DNA from: CAZYBC01 sp964645645
GTDB lineage: Bacteria; Patescibacteriota; Microgenomatia; UBA1400; PJMF01
Length of the DNA: 64,000 nt
Assembly (NCBI GenBank): GCA_964645645.1
Contig: CAZYBC010000005.1
Span: forward strand, 1-64,000
Direction: 5' to 3'
Under the pieces are notes generated by a model that saw only the letters and a list, made by a program, of their open reading frames with translations, did not search any database and was not told the origin of the DNA. Position numbers and translations under genes: made by a program. Positions 41,869-50,476 of this stretch are shown piece by piece. The stretch's first letter is position 1. Each line of letters starts with the position of its first letter.

Positions 41869-43563
41869 ATGAAAAAATCTTTAGCTTTAACAAAAAAAGA
41901 ATGTTTAATTTTTACTTTAATTCTTTTAATTGCCTTTCTAGTTCGGTTTATTAAAATTACCACCATCCCGATCGCTTTTAATCGTGATGAGCTGGCTTTG
42001 GCTTATAATGCTTTTAGTATTGCGCAAACAGCAAGAGATGAACGGGGTAATTTTTTACCCCTTAATTTTGAATCTTTTGGCGATTGGAAACTTCCTGGTT
42101 ATATTTATAGTCTTGTGCCTTTAATCAAGATTTTTGGGTTGAATGATTTGATAGTTAAATTACCTTCATTCTTAGCTGGCTTAGGAATTATTGTCATTAG
42201 TTTTTTTCTCATGCGTTTATGGCTGGATAAAAAAGACTCAAAATTAGCTTTTATGCTAATGTTTTTTTTAAGCATTTTGCCCTGGGCGGTTCATACTTCT
42301 AGAATTGCTTATGAGGCTAATTTAGCTTTATTTTTATTTAGTTTAGGAATATTAAGTTTTGAATTATTTAAAGAATCTTATTTGAAAGCTAAACAAATTA
42401 AACTTTATTTAATCTGCTTAGCTGGTTTAAGCTTTTTTCTAACTTTACTGACTTATCATGGTTTTCAAATAGTTACTCCTTTATTTTTACTAGCTTTATT
42501 AATAATTGAAAAAGAATTTTTATTAAAATTATTTAAACAAAATAAAAATGTTTTATTAATTCCAACAATTCTATTTTTATTATTAACAACACTATTTTTT
42601 CTAGCTGGCACTAAAAAAGCTAATACTGTTAAGGGCAGTGGCTTGTTAATTCTTAATCAAAGTTATCAAAACGAAATTTATGAAAAAAGAAATTTTCTTA
42701 AAAATAAACCGTTAATAGCAAAAATTTACGTTAATAGTTTATCTCTTAAATTAGCTAGTTTAAGAGATAATTTTTTTCAGACTTTTTCTTGGGATTTTTT
42801 AGTAACCAGTGGTGGTAAAAATGGCGCTCACAATATTAGTTTAATTGGTAATTTATACCCTTATGAAATAATTTTTATTTTTATAGCTTTATTTTATTTT
42901 TTTACTGAAAAAAAATTGTGGCAAAAAAAAGTTTTACTTTGGCTTATTACTGCCTCAGTTGCACCCATTTTAACCACTGCCCCAAATCACACAATCAGAT
43001 TTATCGCGGGGATGATTCCTTTAGAAATTTTATCAGTCTATGGCTGTTATAAAGTTTATTTAAAATTTAAACATAAAAAATTTATAATTTTTATGTTACT
43101 TATTACTTTAATTTACAACTGGTTTTATTATTTTGTCTCTTACTTTTTAGTTGCTCCATTAAAAGATGTTAATAGACATAACTGGGCTTTAAAAGAAATC
43201 AGTCAAGAAATTCAACAAAAAAAAGACCATTATGACTTAGTAATGATTGATGAATCTGGAACTTCTCTTTATATTTATTTGCTTTATTATTGGCAATATG
43301 ACCCTAAAAAACTTAGTAGCAATTTAGTTTATTATCCTCATGATGATGAAGGTTTCTCTCATGCTCAAGCTTTAGAAAATGTTGTTTTTGCCTTACCTAA
43401 TTTTATCGAAAATGAGAATAAAGATTATCAAAAAATTTTATATGTTTTAAAAAAATCACAAGTTCCAGAATTTATCTGGATCCAAGGTCATTATAAATAT
43501 CTTAAGGAATTTAAAAATGACTATGCTAAAGAGACTTATGTCATGTTTGAATATGAAAAATAA
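41869..43563 (+). CDS. GT-C membrane glycosyltransferase, SFGD subfamily
   Basis: A 564-aa protein with about ten to twelve helices. The first loop has AFNRDELALAYNAFS, then FESFGDWKLPGYIYSL, then much later TTAPNHTIRFIAGMIP and a soluble C-terminal part of about 120 residues. The set DE + SFGDxKxPxYxY + P-x-H-x-x-R is shared with the genes at 50477 (C-terminal half), 52875, 54572 and 56280. GT39-like polyprenyl-phosphate-dependent transfer is inferred. It ends Y-E-K-stop and overlaps the next gene by 11 nt. Confidence 0.84.
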   Translation: MKKSLALTKKECLIFTLILLIAFLVRFIKITTIPIAFNRDELALAYNAFSIAQTARDERGNFLPLNFESFGDWKLPGYIYSLVPLIKIFGLNDLIVKLPSFLAGLGIIVISFFLMRLWLDKKDSKLAFMLMFFLSILPWAVHTSRIAYEANLALFLFSLGILSFELFKESYLKAKQIKLYLICLAGLSFFLTLLTYHGFQIVTPLFLLALLIIEKEFLLKLFKQNKNVLLIPTILFLLLTTLFFLAGTKKANTVKGSGLLILNQSYQNEIYEKRNFLKNKPLIAKIYVNSLSLKLASLRDNFFQTFSWDFLVTSGGKNGAHNISLIGNLYPYEIIFIFIALFYFFTEKKLWQKKVLLWLITASVAPILTTAPNHTIRFIAGMIPLEILSVYGCYKVYLKFKHKKFIIFMLLITLIYNWFYYFVSYFLVAPLKDVNRHNWALKEISQEIQQKKDHYDLVMIDESGTSLYIYLLYYWQYDPKKLSSNLVYYPHDDEGFSHAQALENVVFALPNFIENENKDYQKILYVLKKSQVPEFIWIQGHYKYLKEFKNDYAKETYVMFEYEK

Positions 43564-45049
43564 ATTGTTATTTTTTCTTTTATTTTTAATTATTATTACG
43601 AGAATATTTTTTCTATTAGATCAAAACGTTAATTTTGTTTTTGATCAAGGAAAAGATTCTTTAGCAATTTTAAATATTTGGTTAAATAAAAAACCTACTT
43701 TAATAGGTCCTTGGACAAGTATCCCAGGACTTTTTTTTGGGCCAGCTTATTATTACTTATTATTACCGTTTTATATGTTGGCTAATGGCAATCCTGTTTT
43801 TGCTACAATCCCGATGATTCTTTTATTGTGTATTGCTGTAATTATCTTTTATTATAAATTTAATAAAACAGCAGCTTTAATTTTAGCCACTTCTACTATT
43901 GCCTGGACTATTACAACTAGTGCTTGGAATCCATTCCCAATGGTTTTAATTAGTACTTTAATTTTATATTTTTTAGAAAAAATAAAGGGTAAAAATTTAA
44001 AAAAGGATTATTTTTTTATTGGCTTAACAGCTTCTTTAGGATTTCATTTTTCAACAGCTTTTGCTATTTTTTATCCAATTATTATTGCTTTAGTTTTATT
44101 ACTCAATAAAATTAAAATAAATTTTAAAAAGATTTTCTTATTAATGATGGGATTTTTTCTTCCATTTATACCTCAATTAATTTTTGAAATTAGACATAAT
44201 TTCATCCAAACAAAAGCAATCTTAGAATATTTAAAAAATGGAGAAAGTCAAAATTTGGGTTTAAGTAAATTATTATTAGTACTCAAAGACTCATTATCTG
44301 AATTTAAAGTTTACAGTTTACCTAAATTTAATTTTTTCAATATTAAAATAAGCGATATTTTACTATTAATTTTATCTATTTATAGTCTTTATTATTTATT
44401 AAAATTTAAGAATAAATTGAACAAAAAAAAGATTATAGAAACCTTAATCTGGCTTTTTATTCCTTTTGCTTCTTACTATTTTTTACATTTCAATTTTTGG
44501 TATTTGTTAGGCTTAGCTCCCATTGTGATTTTAACAGTTAGTAAAATTATTAATAAATTACCTATAAGTTTAAAAAATATAATTTTATTTTTATTTATTC
44601 TGAATCCATTATTTCAATTAAATAATTATTATCAAAATAAAAATTTCATTAATAATACTGGTGATTTTTTAAAAAACAAAACAGAAGTTATTAGTTACAT
44701 TTATCAGCAAGCTAATAGTCAGTCTTTTGCTTCTTATCAATATGAACCTGCCATTTATGACTACAGCTATCAATATTTATTCTTCCAAAAAGCTCTAACT
44801 GGTGAAAAATTACCTTTTGAATTTTCTTATAAACCAGGAGAAATTAGCTATATTAAAGAGAAACCAGAATTATTACAATATTTTGCTAATAAAATATATC
44901 AAGAGCCTCCTCAAAAAATATTTTTTATCGTTGAAAAAGCAGAAAATGAGGCTTATTTAAAATCATGGTGGAATCAACAACATTATTCTAAAATTATTTC
45001 TGAAAGAAATTTTGGATCTAGTATAAAAGTATATGAAGCCTTACCATAA
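43553..45049 (+). CDS. GT-C membrane glycosyltransferase, DQGRD subfamily
   Basis: The ATG at 43553 gives 498 aa beginning MKNKLLFFLLFL, a helix at once; the in-frame ATG at 43517 adds a basic stretch deep within the previous gene and is not preferred. The first loop is FVFDQGKDSLAILNI and then LIGPWTSIPGLFFGPAYYYLLLP, the same pair of elements as in the genes at 21801, 38972 and 45976. About ten helices and a soluble tail follow. It overlaps the preceding SFGD-type gene by 11 nt (43553-43563). Confidence 0.82.
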   Translation: MKNKLLFFLLFLIIITRIFFLLDQNVNFVFDQGKDSLAILNIWLNKKPTLIGPWTSIPGLFFGPAYYYLLLPFYMLANGNPVFATIPMILLLCIAVIIFYYKFNKTAALILATSTIAWTITTSAWNPFPMVLISTLILYFLEKIKGKNLKKDYFFIGLTASLGFHFSTAFAIFYPIIIALVLLLNKIKINFKKIFLLMMGFFLPFIPQLIFEIRHNFIQTKAILEYLKNGESQNLGLSKLLLVLKDSLSEFKVYSLPKFNFFNIKISDILLLILSIYSLYYLLKFKNKLNKKKIIETLIWLFIPFASYYFLHFNFWYLLGLAPIVILTVSKIINKLPISLKNIILFLFILNPLFQLNNYYQNKNFINNTGDFLKNKTEVISYIYQQANSQSFASYQYEPAIYDYSYQYLFFQKALTGEKLPFEFSYKPGEISYIKEKPELLQYFANKIYQEPPQKIFFIVEKAENEAYLKSWWNQQHYSKIISERNFGSSIKVYEALP

Positions 45050-45055
45050 ATTTAT

Positions 45056-45946
45056 ATGACTCTTTCTGTTGTTATTAATACTAAAAATGCAGAAGCTACT
45101 TTAAAAAAGTGTTTGGATTCAGTGAAGTTTGCTGATGAAATTATTATTGTTGATATGCATAGTCAAGATAAAACTCTTGAAATTGCTCAAAAATATACCA
45201 ATAAAATTTTTACTTATAAAGATGTCGGGTTTGCTGATCCAGCCAGAAACTTTGCTTTGTCTAAAGCTACTCAAAATTGGATTTTAATTGTTGATGCTGA
45301 TGAAGAAGTGCCTATTAGTTTAAAAAATAAAATTTTGGCTTTAATTGCTGAATCCAATAATACGCCAGCCTACTTTATTGCTCGTAAAAATATTATTTGG
45401 GATAAATGGATTGAACATACTGGCTGGTGGCCAGATTACCAATTAAGATTTTTTAAACGAGGTGCTATTGATTATCCAGCTAAGATTCACACTAAGCCTC
45501 AAGCGCCTCAAAACAGTCAGTTTTTACCAGCCCAAGAGGATTTAGCCTTAATTCATTATAATTATCCAACTATTAGTAGCTTTTTAGAAAAAATGAATCG
45601 CTATACGGACTTAACTGACATTGCAGTTAATAAATTTGACGCTCAAGCTGTTTTAGATAAATTTTTTGCTGAATTTTTGGCTAGATATTTTGTTCATCAA
45701 GCTTATTTAGATGATTTAAATGGAACCGCCTTAGCTTTAGCTCAAAGTAGTTATGAATTATTTACCTATCTAAAAGCTTGGGAAAAACAAGGTTATAAAT
45801 TTAATAAAAATAATCAACAAACTACTTTTGCCTTTTGGCGTAAGTTAAATAAAGATCTTAACTATTATTTAGCTGATTTCCAGGTTAAAAACACCACGGG
45901 CTTTAGTAAATTTTATTGGCAAATTAGACGTAAATTTAAGATTTAA
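45056..45946 (+). CDS. GT2 glycosyltransferase, WaaE/KdtX-like
   Basis: A 296-aa soluble GT2 enzyme: LSVVINTKNAEATL, KFADEIIIVDMHSQDKT, ARNFALSKATQNWILIVDADEEV (DxD), GWWPDYQLRFFKRG and IHTKPQ. Such enzymes add glucose, heptose or similar sugars to a lipid-linked acceptor in the cytoplasm. Related genes in this window are 48539 and 57843. A 29-bp gap with a possible promoter separates it from the next gene. Confidence 0.87.
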   Translation: MTLSVVINTKNAEATLKKCLDSVKFADEIIIVDMHSQDKTLEIAQKYTNKIFTYKDVGFADPARNFALSKATQNWILIVDADEEVPISLKNKILALIAESNNTPAYFIARKNIIWDKWIEHTGWWPDYQLRFFKRGAIDYPAKIHTKPQAPQNSQFLPAQEDLALIHYNYPTISSFLEKMNRYTDLTDIAVNKFDAQAVLDKFFAEFLARYFVHQAYLDDLNGTALALAQSSYELFTYLKAWEKQGYKFNKNNQQTTFAFWRKLNKDLNYYLADFQVKNTTGFSKFYWQIRRKFKI

Positions 45947-45963
45947 AATTATTTTAGAATTAC

Positions 45964-45975
45964 TATAATATAATA
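45964..45975 (+). promoter_or_regulatory. -10 box directly before the gene at 45976
   Basis: TATAAT (45964-45969) is 6 nt from the ATG at 45976, with no extended TGn and no clear -35. It could give a leaderless internal transcript within the array. Confidence 0.4.
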
Positions 45976-47541
45976 ATGACAATCTCAAACAATAATACTT
46001 CAAAAAAAACTTGGCTTTTACTTTTTATCATTTTTTTATTATCAATTTGTTTACGTTATTTAGCTTTACTTGATTATAAAATTGTTTTTTGGTTTGATCA
46101 AAGTCGTGATGCATATATTTCTCAACAAATTATTAATAATCATGATCTAAAAATATTAGGTCCTTCGGCAAGTGGTACCAATGATACTATTTATCATGGT
46201 GTATTGTATTATTATTTTATTGCTCCATTTTATATTTTAAGTAAAGGTAATCCCTTATTACCAGCTTTAGCTTTATCTATTTTAGGAGCAACCGGAATTT
46301 TTCCATTATTTTTCTTTACAAAAAGTATTTTTAAATCTGCTAAAGTGTCTTGGCTATCTGTAATATTTTTTTCTTTTTCAGTAGAAATTGTTCAACTTTC
46401 GCATTGGCTATCTAACCCTTCTCTAGCTGTTATGCCATTAATTATTTTTTATTGGTCACTTTGGGAAAGTGCTTATCAAAATAAAAATAAATTTTTAATT
46501 CCTTTAGCACTTTCTTTAGGTGTTTGTTTACAAAGTGCTATTTGGCTTATATATCTTATGGGTTCATTATTAATTGCTATTATCTATAATTATGATCATT
46601 TTGGTAAAAAATCTCTTTTCATCAAATGGAAAAAATTATTATTGCCTTCTTTTTTAGTTATATTATTGATTTCAACTATTATATTAGGCCAAATTATGCT
46701 TTGGAAAAACCATGTTTTTAGTTTAAAAAATTTGCATGGTAATAATAGTCAAATCAGTATTGCTAATCAGATTGTTGGTTTATCCAATATGTATATAACT
46801 AAAGTATTACAGAGCATAACACCGTCTTCTCCGATTATTTCTTTAGTTTTATTTATTGTAATTTTATTGCAACTTACTAAGTTGAATCATCCTCAAAAAC
46901 TTTTTTTCTTGTCTTGGATTTTGGCTCCTTTTTGGCTTTATATTATTGAATGGCGTAATAGTTTACATATGTTAATTTCTTTAGAAACAGTTTTATTTAT
47001 TTTATTATCGGTTGCTTTAAACCAATTATGGAAAGACAAAAGACCTGTCCTAAAATGTTTAATGTTAATACTAGTAATAATTTTTATAATAACTAATTTA
47101 GTTCAATTACAAAAATATCGTAATAATGCTAGTAGCATTTTTTCTCCACAGCAAGGAACTGATTTATCAATGCAAAGAGAATTAATTGAATATACTTATA
47201 AAAAAGCCAATGGTCAAAATTTTTCTTTTTCAGTTTTTAGTAATCCATATGGATATTTTATTACTTGGGCTTATTTATATAATTGGTACAATATAGAACA
47301 GAATAAAAATTATTTACCCACTTATATAGGCCCAGATCAAAATGGATTATTTGGAAAAGAATTATTACCACGTAGTGATGTGCCAAAAAATAATTTACAT
47401 TTTACTATCATAGAGCCTAATTTAGGCAGTGTTCCTGAAATTATTTTTCAAAAATTTATGCAAGAACAGGATTCTTTTGGAGAAGTAATTGAAAAACAAC
47501 AATTTGGTAGTACGCTCATTTATATGAGGCATGTTAATTAA
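45976..47541 (+). CDS. GT-C membrane glycosyltransferase, DQGRD subfamily
   Basis: A 521-aa polytopic protein. After helix 1 it has VFWFDQSRDAYISQQI, then ILGPSASGTNDTIYHGVLYYYFIAP, matching the subfamily seen at 21801, 38972 and 43553 (D-Q-x-R/K-D; GPxxS; YYY). HWLSNPSLAVMP parallels the WNPNP segment. The C-terminal 130 residues form a soluble part with FGSTLIYM at its end. Transfer of a polyprenyl-phosphate-linked sugar is inferred from topology. A 78-bp gap with a promoter candidate follows. Confidence 0.8.
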   Translation: MTISNNNTSKKTWLLLFIIFLLSICLRYLALLDYKIVFWFDQSRDAYISQQIINNHDLKILGPSASGTNDTIYHGVLYYYFIAPFYILSKGNPLLPALALSILGATGIFPLFFFTKSIFKSAKVSWLSVIFFSFSVEIVQLSHWLSNPSLAVMPLIIFYWSLWESAYQNKNKFLIPLALSLGVCLQSAIWLIYLMGSLLIAIIYNYDHFGKKSLFIKWKKLLLPSFLVILLISTIILGQIMLWKNHVFSLKNLHGNNSQISIANQIVGLSNMYITKVLQSITPSSPIISLVLFIVILLQLTKLNHPQKLFFLSWILAPFWLYIIEWRNSLHMLISLETVLFILLSVALNQLWKDKRPVLKCLMLILVIIFIITNLVQLQKYRNNASSIFSPQQGTDLSMQRELIEYTYKKANGQNFSFSVFSNPYGYFITWAYLYNWYNIEQNKNYLPTYIGPDQNGLFGKELLPRSDVPKNNLHFTIIEPNLGSVPEIIFQKFMQEQDSFGEVIEKQQFGSTLIYMRHVN

Positions 47542-47602
47542 TTCAAAATAAATTCTTGGTGCTTATTATTAGTATTTTTACCCCAAAAATCACTATTTAA
47601 GG

Positions 47603-47608
47603 TATAAT
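47603..47608 (+). promoter_or_regulatory. -10 box for the GT2 gene at 47620
   Basis: TATAAT at 47603-47608 lies 11 nt before the ATG at 47620, giving a leader of about 4 nt. The gap at 47542-47619 is the longest in this part of the array, consistent with an internal promoter. Confidence 0.45.
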
Positions 47609-47619
47609 GAAATAAGATT

Positions 47620-48534
47620 ATGAATGAAATTGCTATTATTCTAGTTGACTATAATAGTCATGATGAAACTCGAGCTTGTTTAGCTTCACTCTTAGCTTTA
47701 AAAAGACAAAATTTTAATTTTAAAATTTTTGTTATTGATAATGGTTCAAAAACTCTACTAAAGCTGACTAAAAAAGAGTCAGATAATAAAATAGAGGTAT
47801 TAAGAAGTGAAGCAAACTTAGGTTTTACTGGAGGTAATAATTTAGGCATTAGTTATGCCATTAAAAATTATAATCCAGATTATTTATTATTGCTTAATAA
47901 TGATACGCGCATAGAAGAAAATTTTTTAACTCACTTATATTTAGCTTTAAAAAATAATACTAAAGCAGGTATTGCTGCTAGTAAAATTTATTTTGAAAAG
48001 AACCATGAATTTCATAAAAAAAGTTATGCTCGGCATCAACGTGGCAAGGTGTTATGGTATGCTGGCGGCAGCATTGATTGGTTAAACTTATTAGCTTTTC
48101 ATCGAGGGGTAGATGAACTTGATTATGGCCAATTTGATCAACAAACAACTAGTGATTTTGCCACTGGTTGTTCAATGTTAATTAAAAGAGAATTAATTGA
48201 AAAAGTAGGTTTATTAGATAAACGCTATTTTTTATATTTTGAAGATGTTGATTATTCTTTAAGAGCTAAAAGGCATGGTTATCAACTTTTATTTGTTCCT
48301 CAAAGTATTGTTTGGCATATTAACGCTGGTTCTAGTGAAGGGGCAGGAGGAAATACCTCTATTTATTATCAAAACAGAAACCGCTTATTATTTGCTTTTA
48401 AATTTGGTAGTTTTAGAAATAAATTAACTGCTTTAAAAATTCTATTTAATTTACTAAAAGATCGTCATCCTATTAAACGTCAAGCTGGGTGGGATTTTAT
48501 TCTGCAAAGATTTGGTAAACAAATCATAGTTTAA
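47620..48534 (+). CDS. GT2 glycosyltransferase, rhamnosyltransferase (WbbL)-like
   Basis: This 304-aa protein shows the order of the WbbL/GT2 group: IAIILVDYNSHDETRA, FVIDNGSKT, EANLGFTGGNNLGI, LLLLNNDTRIEENF (the NND metal site), FATGCSMLIKRELIEKVG, and FLYFEDVDYSLRAKRHGY followed by WHINAGSS. Members commonly transfer rhamnose or similar sugars to a polyprenyl-linked acceptor, which would fit the dTDP- and GDP-6-deoxysugar genes in the window. Specificity is not proved by sequence. The 63381-63998 minus-strand partial gene is of the same type. Confidence 0.87.
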   Translation: MNEIAIILVDYNSHDETRACLASLLALKRQNFNFKIFVIDNGSKTLLKLTKKESDNKIEVLRSEANLGFTGGNNLGISYAIKNYNPDYLLLLNNDTRIEENFLTHLYLALKNNTKAGIAASKIYFEKNHEFHKKSYARHQRGKVLWYAGGSIDWLNLLAFHRGVDELDYGQFDQQTTSDFATGCSMLIKRELIEKVGLLDKRYFLYFEDVDYSLRAKRHGYQLLFVPQSIVWHINAGSSEGAGGNTSIYYQNRNRLLFAFKFGSFRNKLTALKILFNLLKDRHPIKRQAGWDFILQRFGKQIIV

Positions 48535-48538
48535 ATTT

Positions 48539-49366
48539 ATGAAAAAAACTCTTAGCGCCATTATTATTGCTAAAAATGAAGCTTTAATGTTAGAAGCTTG
48601 TTTAAAAACTTTATCTTGGTGTGACGAAATTATTTTAATTGACAGTGGCTCAACCGATCAAACTCAAAGCATTGCCAAAAAATATCAAGCTAAAATTGTT
48701 GAATTTACTCATCATTCTTTTGCTAAATTAAGAGAAAAAGGCGCTCAAAGTGCTACTAAAGATTATCTTTTTTATGTTGACGCTGACGAAAGAGTTACTC
48801 CTCAGTTAGCTAAAGAAATTTTAACTGTTTTAGAAAAAACTGAAGCCAAAGTTCTAAAAATTAAAAGACAAAATATTTGTTATGGTCAAGCTTTAACTCT
48901 AGGTGGATGGGAAAAAGATTTTGTTACCAGAATTTTTGCCAAAGACAGTCTTAAAGGTTGGCAGGGTGAAATTCATGAAAGTCCCATTTTTAGCCAAGAA
49001 GTTACAACTTTAAATTCTAGTTTAATCCACTTAACCCATCGCTCTACTGAAGATAATCTACTTAAAAGCGCTGCTTGGACAAAAAAAGAAGCCCAATTAC
49101 TTTATGAGGCAGGAATAAAACCAGTTACTTTTTTAACTTTACTGCGTAAAGGAGTAATGGAATTTATTCGTCGAGCTATTTTTCAGAAAGGTTATCAAGA
49201 TGGTTTGGTGGGTTTAATTGAAGCTTTAGTTCAAGGTATTAATCGAATTTTTGTTTATATTCAAGTTTGGGAATTACAACAACAACCATCTCTTAATCAA
49301 AAATATCAACAAGCAGAAAATAAAATTAGCAAATCATGGGCAGAAACAAAGAATCAACTTAAATAA
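48539..49366 (+). CDS. GT2 glycosyltransferase, WaaE/KdtX-like
   Basis: A 275-aa GT2 enzyme: LSAIIIAKNEALMLEACL, WCDEIILIDSGSTDQT, KLREKGAQSATKDYLFYVDADERV (DxD), WEKDFVTRIFAKD and WQGEIHESPIF. Compared with the other WaaE-like genes (45056, 57843) it has a longer basic C-terminal region with amphipathic segments (LRKGVMEFIRRAIFQK), likely to lie on the membrane. Probable cytoplasmic glycan assembly enzyme; sugar unknown. It is 4 nt after the WbbL-like gene and 3 nt before the GT4 gene. Confidence 0.86.
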   Translation: MKKTLSAIIIAKNEALMLEACLKTLSWCDEIILIDSGSTDQTQSIAKKYQAKIVEFTHHSFAKLREKGAQSATKDYLFYVDADERVTPQLAKEILTVLEKTEAKVLKIKRQNICYGQALTLGGWEKDFVTRIFAKDSLKGWQGEIHESPIFSQEVTTLNSSLIHLTHRSTEDNLLKSAAWTKKEAQLLYEAGIKPVTFLTLLRKGVMEFIRRAIFQKGYQDGLVGLIEALVQGINRIFVYIQVWELQQQPSLNQKYQQAENKISKSWAETKNQLK

Positions 49367-49369
49367 AAT

Positions 49370-50473
49370 ATGAAAATTGCCCTTTATTCACCTTATTTAC
49401 CCAATCATTTTGGTGGAGGTGAACATTATTTACTTAATGTTGCTTTAGCTTTAGCTCAAGAGCATCAAGTTTATGTAGCGATTAACGCTAAGAATAAATT
49501 AGATGCAACTAAATTGGCTAAAATTAAAACGCAATATGAACAATTTTTAGCTCAAAAATTAAATAATATTACTTTTATAGAAACTCCTCTTGGTAGTGCC
49601 GCCAATTTTTTAAAAAAATTATTTTGGACTAAACAATTTGACTGTTTATATTATCAAACTGATGGTAGTTTATTTTTTAGTTTAGCAAAAAAAAATATTT
49701 TGCATATCCAAATTCCTTTTACTCAAAATAAAAATAGCTTTATTGAAAGATTAAAATTAAAAAATTGGCAAGTTAAAAATACTAATAGTTTTTTTACCAA
49801 AAATGTGGTTGAAAAAAGTTGGCAAACCACAATTGATTATGTTCACCATCCTATCATTAAACTAAATACTCCAGTTACAAATCAAGTTTTTGGTCAAAAA
49901 GAAAAAATTATTTTATCTGTAGGTAGATTTTTTAGACATTTGCATAGTAAGCGCCAAGATATTTTAGTAGAAATTTTTAAACAAATGCTAAAACTTTATC
50001 CAAAACAATGCCAAAGTTGGAAATTAGTTTTAATTGGCAATGTTGAAGATGAAGCTTATGCTGCAGAAATAAAGAAAGCAGCTCAAGGTTTTCCTATTGA
50101 AATTAAACATCAAGTAAATAGGGAAGAATTAGAACATTATTACTTAAAGTCAGCAATTTATTGGCATGCTGCTGGTTATGAAGTTGATGAAAATCTCCAT
50201 CCAGAAAAAGTAGAACATTTTGGGATCACCAGTGGTGAAGCAATGTTGGCTGGGTGCTTGCCTTTACTCATTAATAAAGGCGGACAACGAGAAATTCTTG
50301 GTGATGATTTGAAAAATCTTTTGTGGCTTGGTGATTCAGATTTGATTCAAAAAACGTTATATTTTATGGAGAATAAAAAAGAACGAATTGCTTGGGCAAG
50401 TAAAGCTCAAGAACAAGCTAAAAAGTTTAATCAAAATAATTTTAGTCATATTTTAGAAAAAATGATTAATTAA
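49370..50473 (+). CDS. GT4 (GT-B fold) glycosyltransferase
   Basis: A 367-aa protein with GT-B features. N-terminal NHFGGGEHYLLNVALALAQE is the glycine-rich acceptor loop, ILSVGRFFRHLHSKRQDIL opens the second domain, and HFGITSGEAMLAGCLPLLINKGG carries the E-x7-E-like nucleotide-sugar motif (EHFGITSGEAM). It transfers a sugar from a nucleotide donor, retaining configuration, in the cytoplasm. Acceptor and sugar are not readable. Confidence 0.87.
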   Translation: MKIALYSPYLPNHFGGGEHYLLNVALALAQEHQVYVAINAKNKLDATKLAKIKTQYEQFLAQKLNNITFIETPLGSAANFLKKLFWTKQFDCLYYQTDGSLFFSLAKKNILHIQIPFTQNKNSFIERLKLKNWQVKNTNSFFTKNVVEKSWQTTIDYVHHPIIKLNTPVTNQVFGQKEKIILSVGRFFRHLHSKRQDILVEIFKQMLKLYPKQCQSWKLVLIGNVEDEAYAAEIKKAAQGFPIEIKHQVNREELEHYYLKSAIYWHAAGYEVDENLHPEKVEHFGITSGEAMLAGCLPLLINKGGQREILGDDLKNLLWLGDSDLIQKTLYFMENKKERIAWASKAQEQAKKFNQNNFSHILEKMIN

Positions 50474-50476
50474 TTT

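Noticed and set aside
47658..47849. Minus-strand frame within the WbbL-like gene, with similar frames at 53885-54106 and 61545-61841
   Set aside because: All three are antisense shadows of glycosyltransferase genes.
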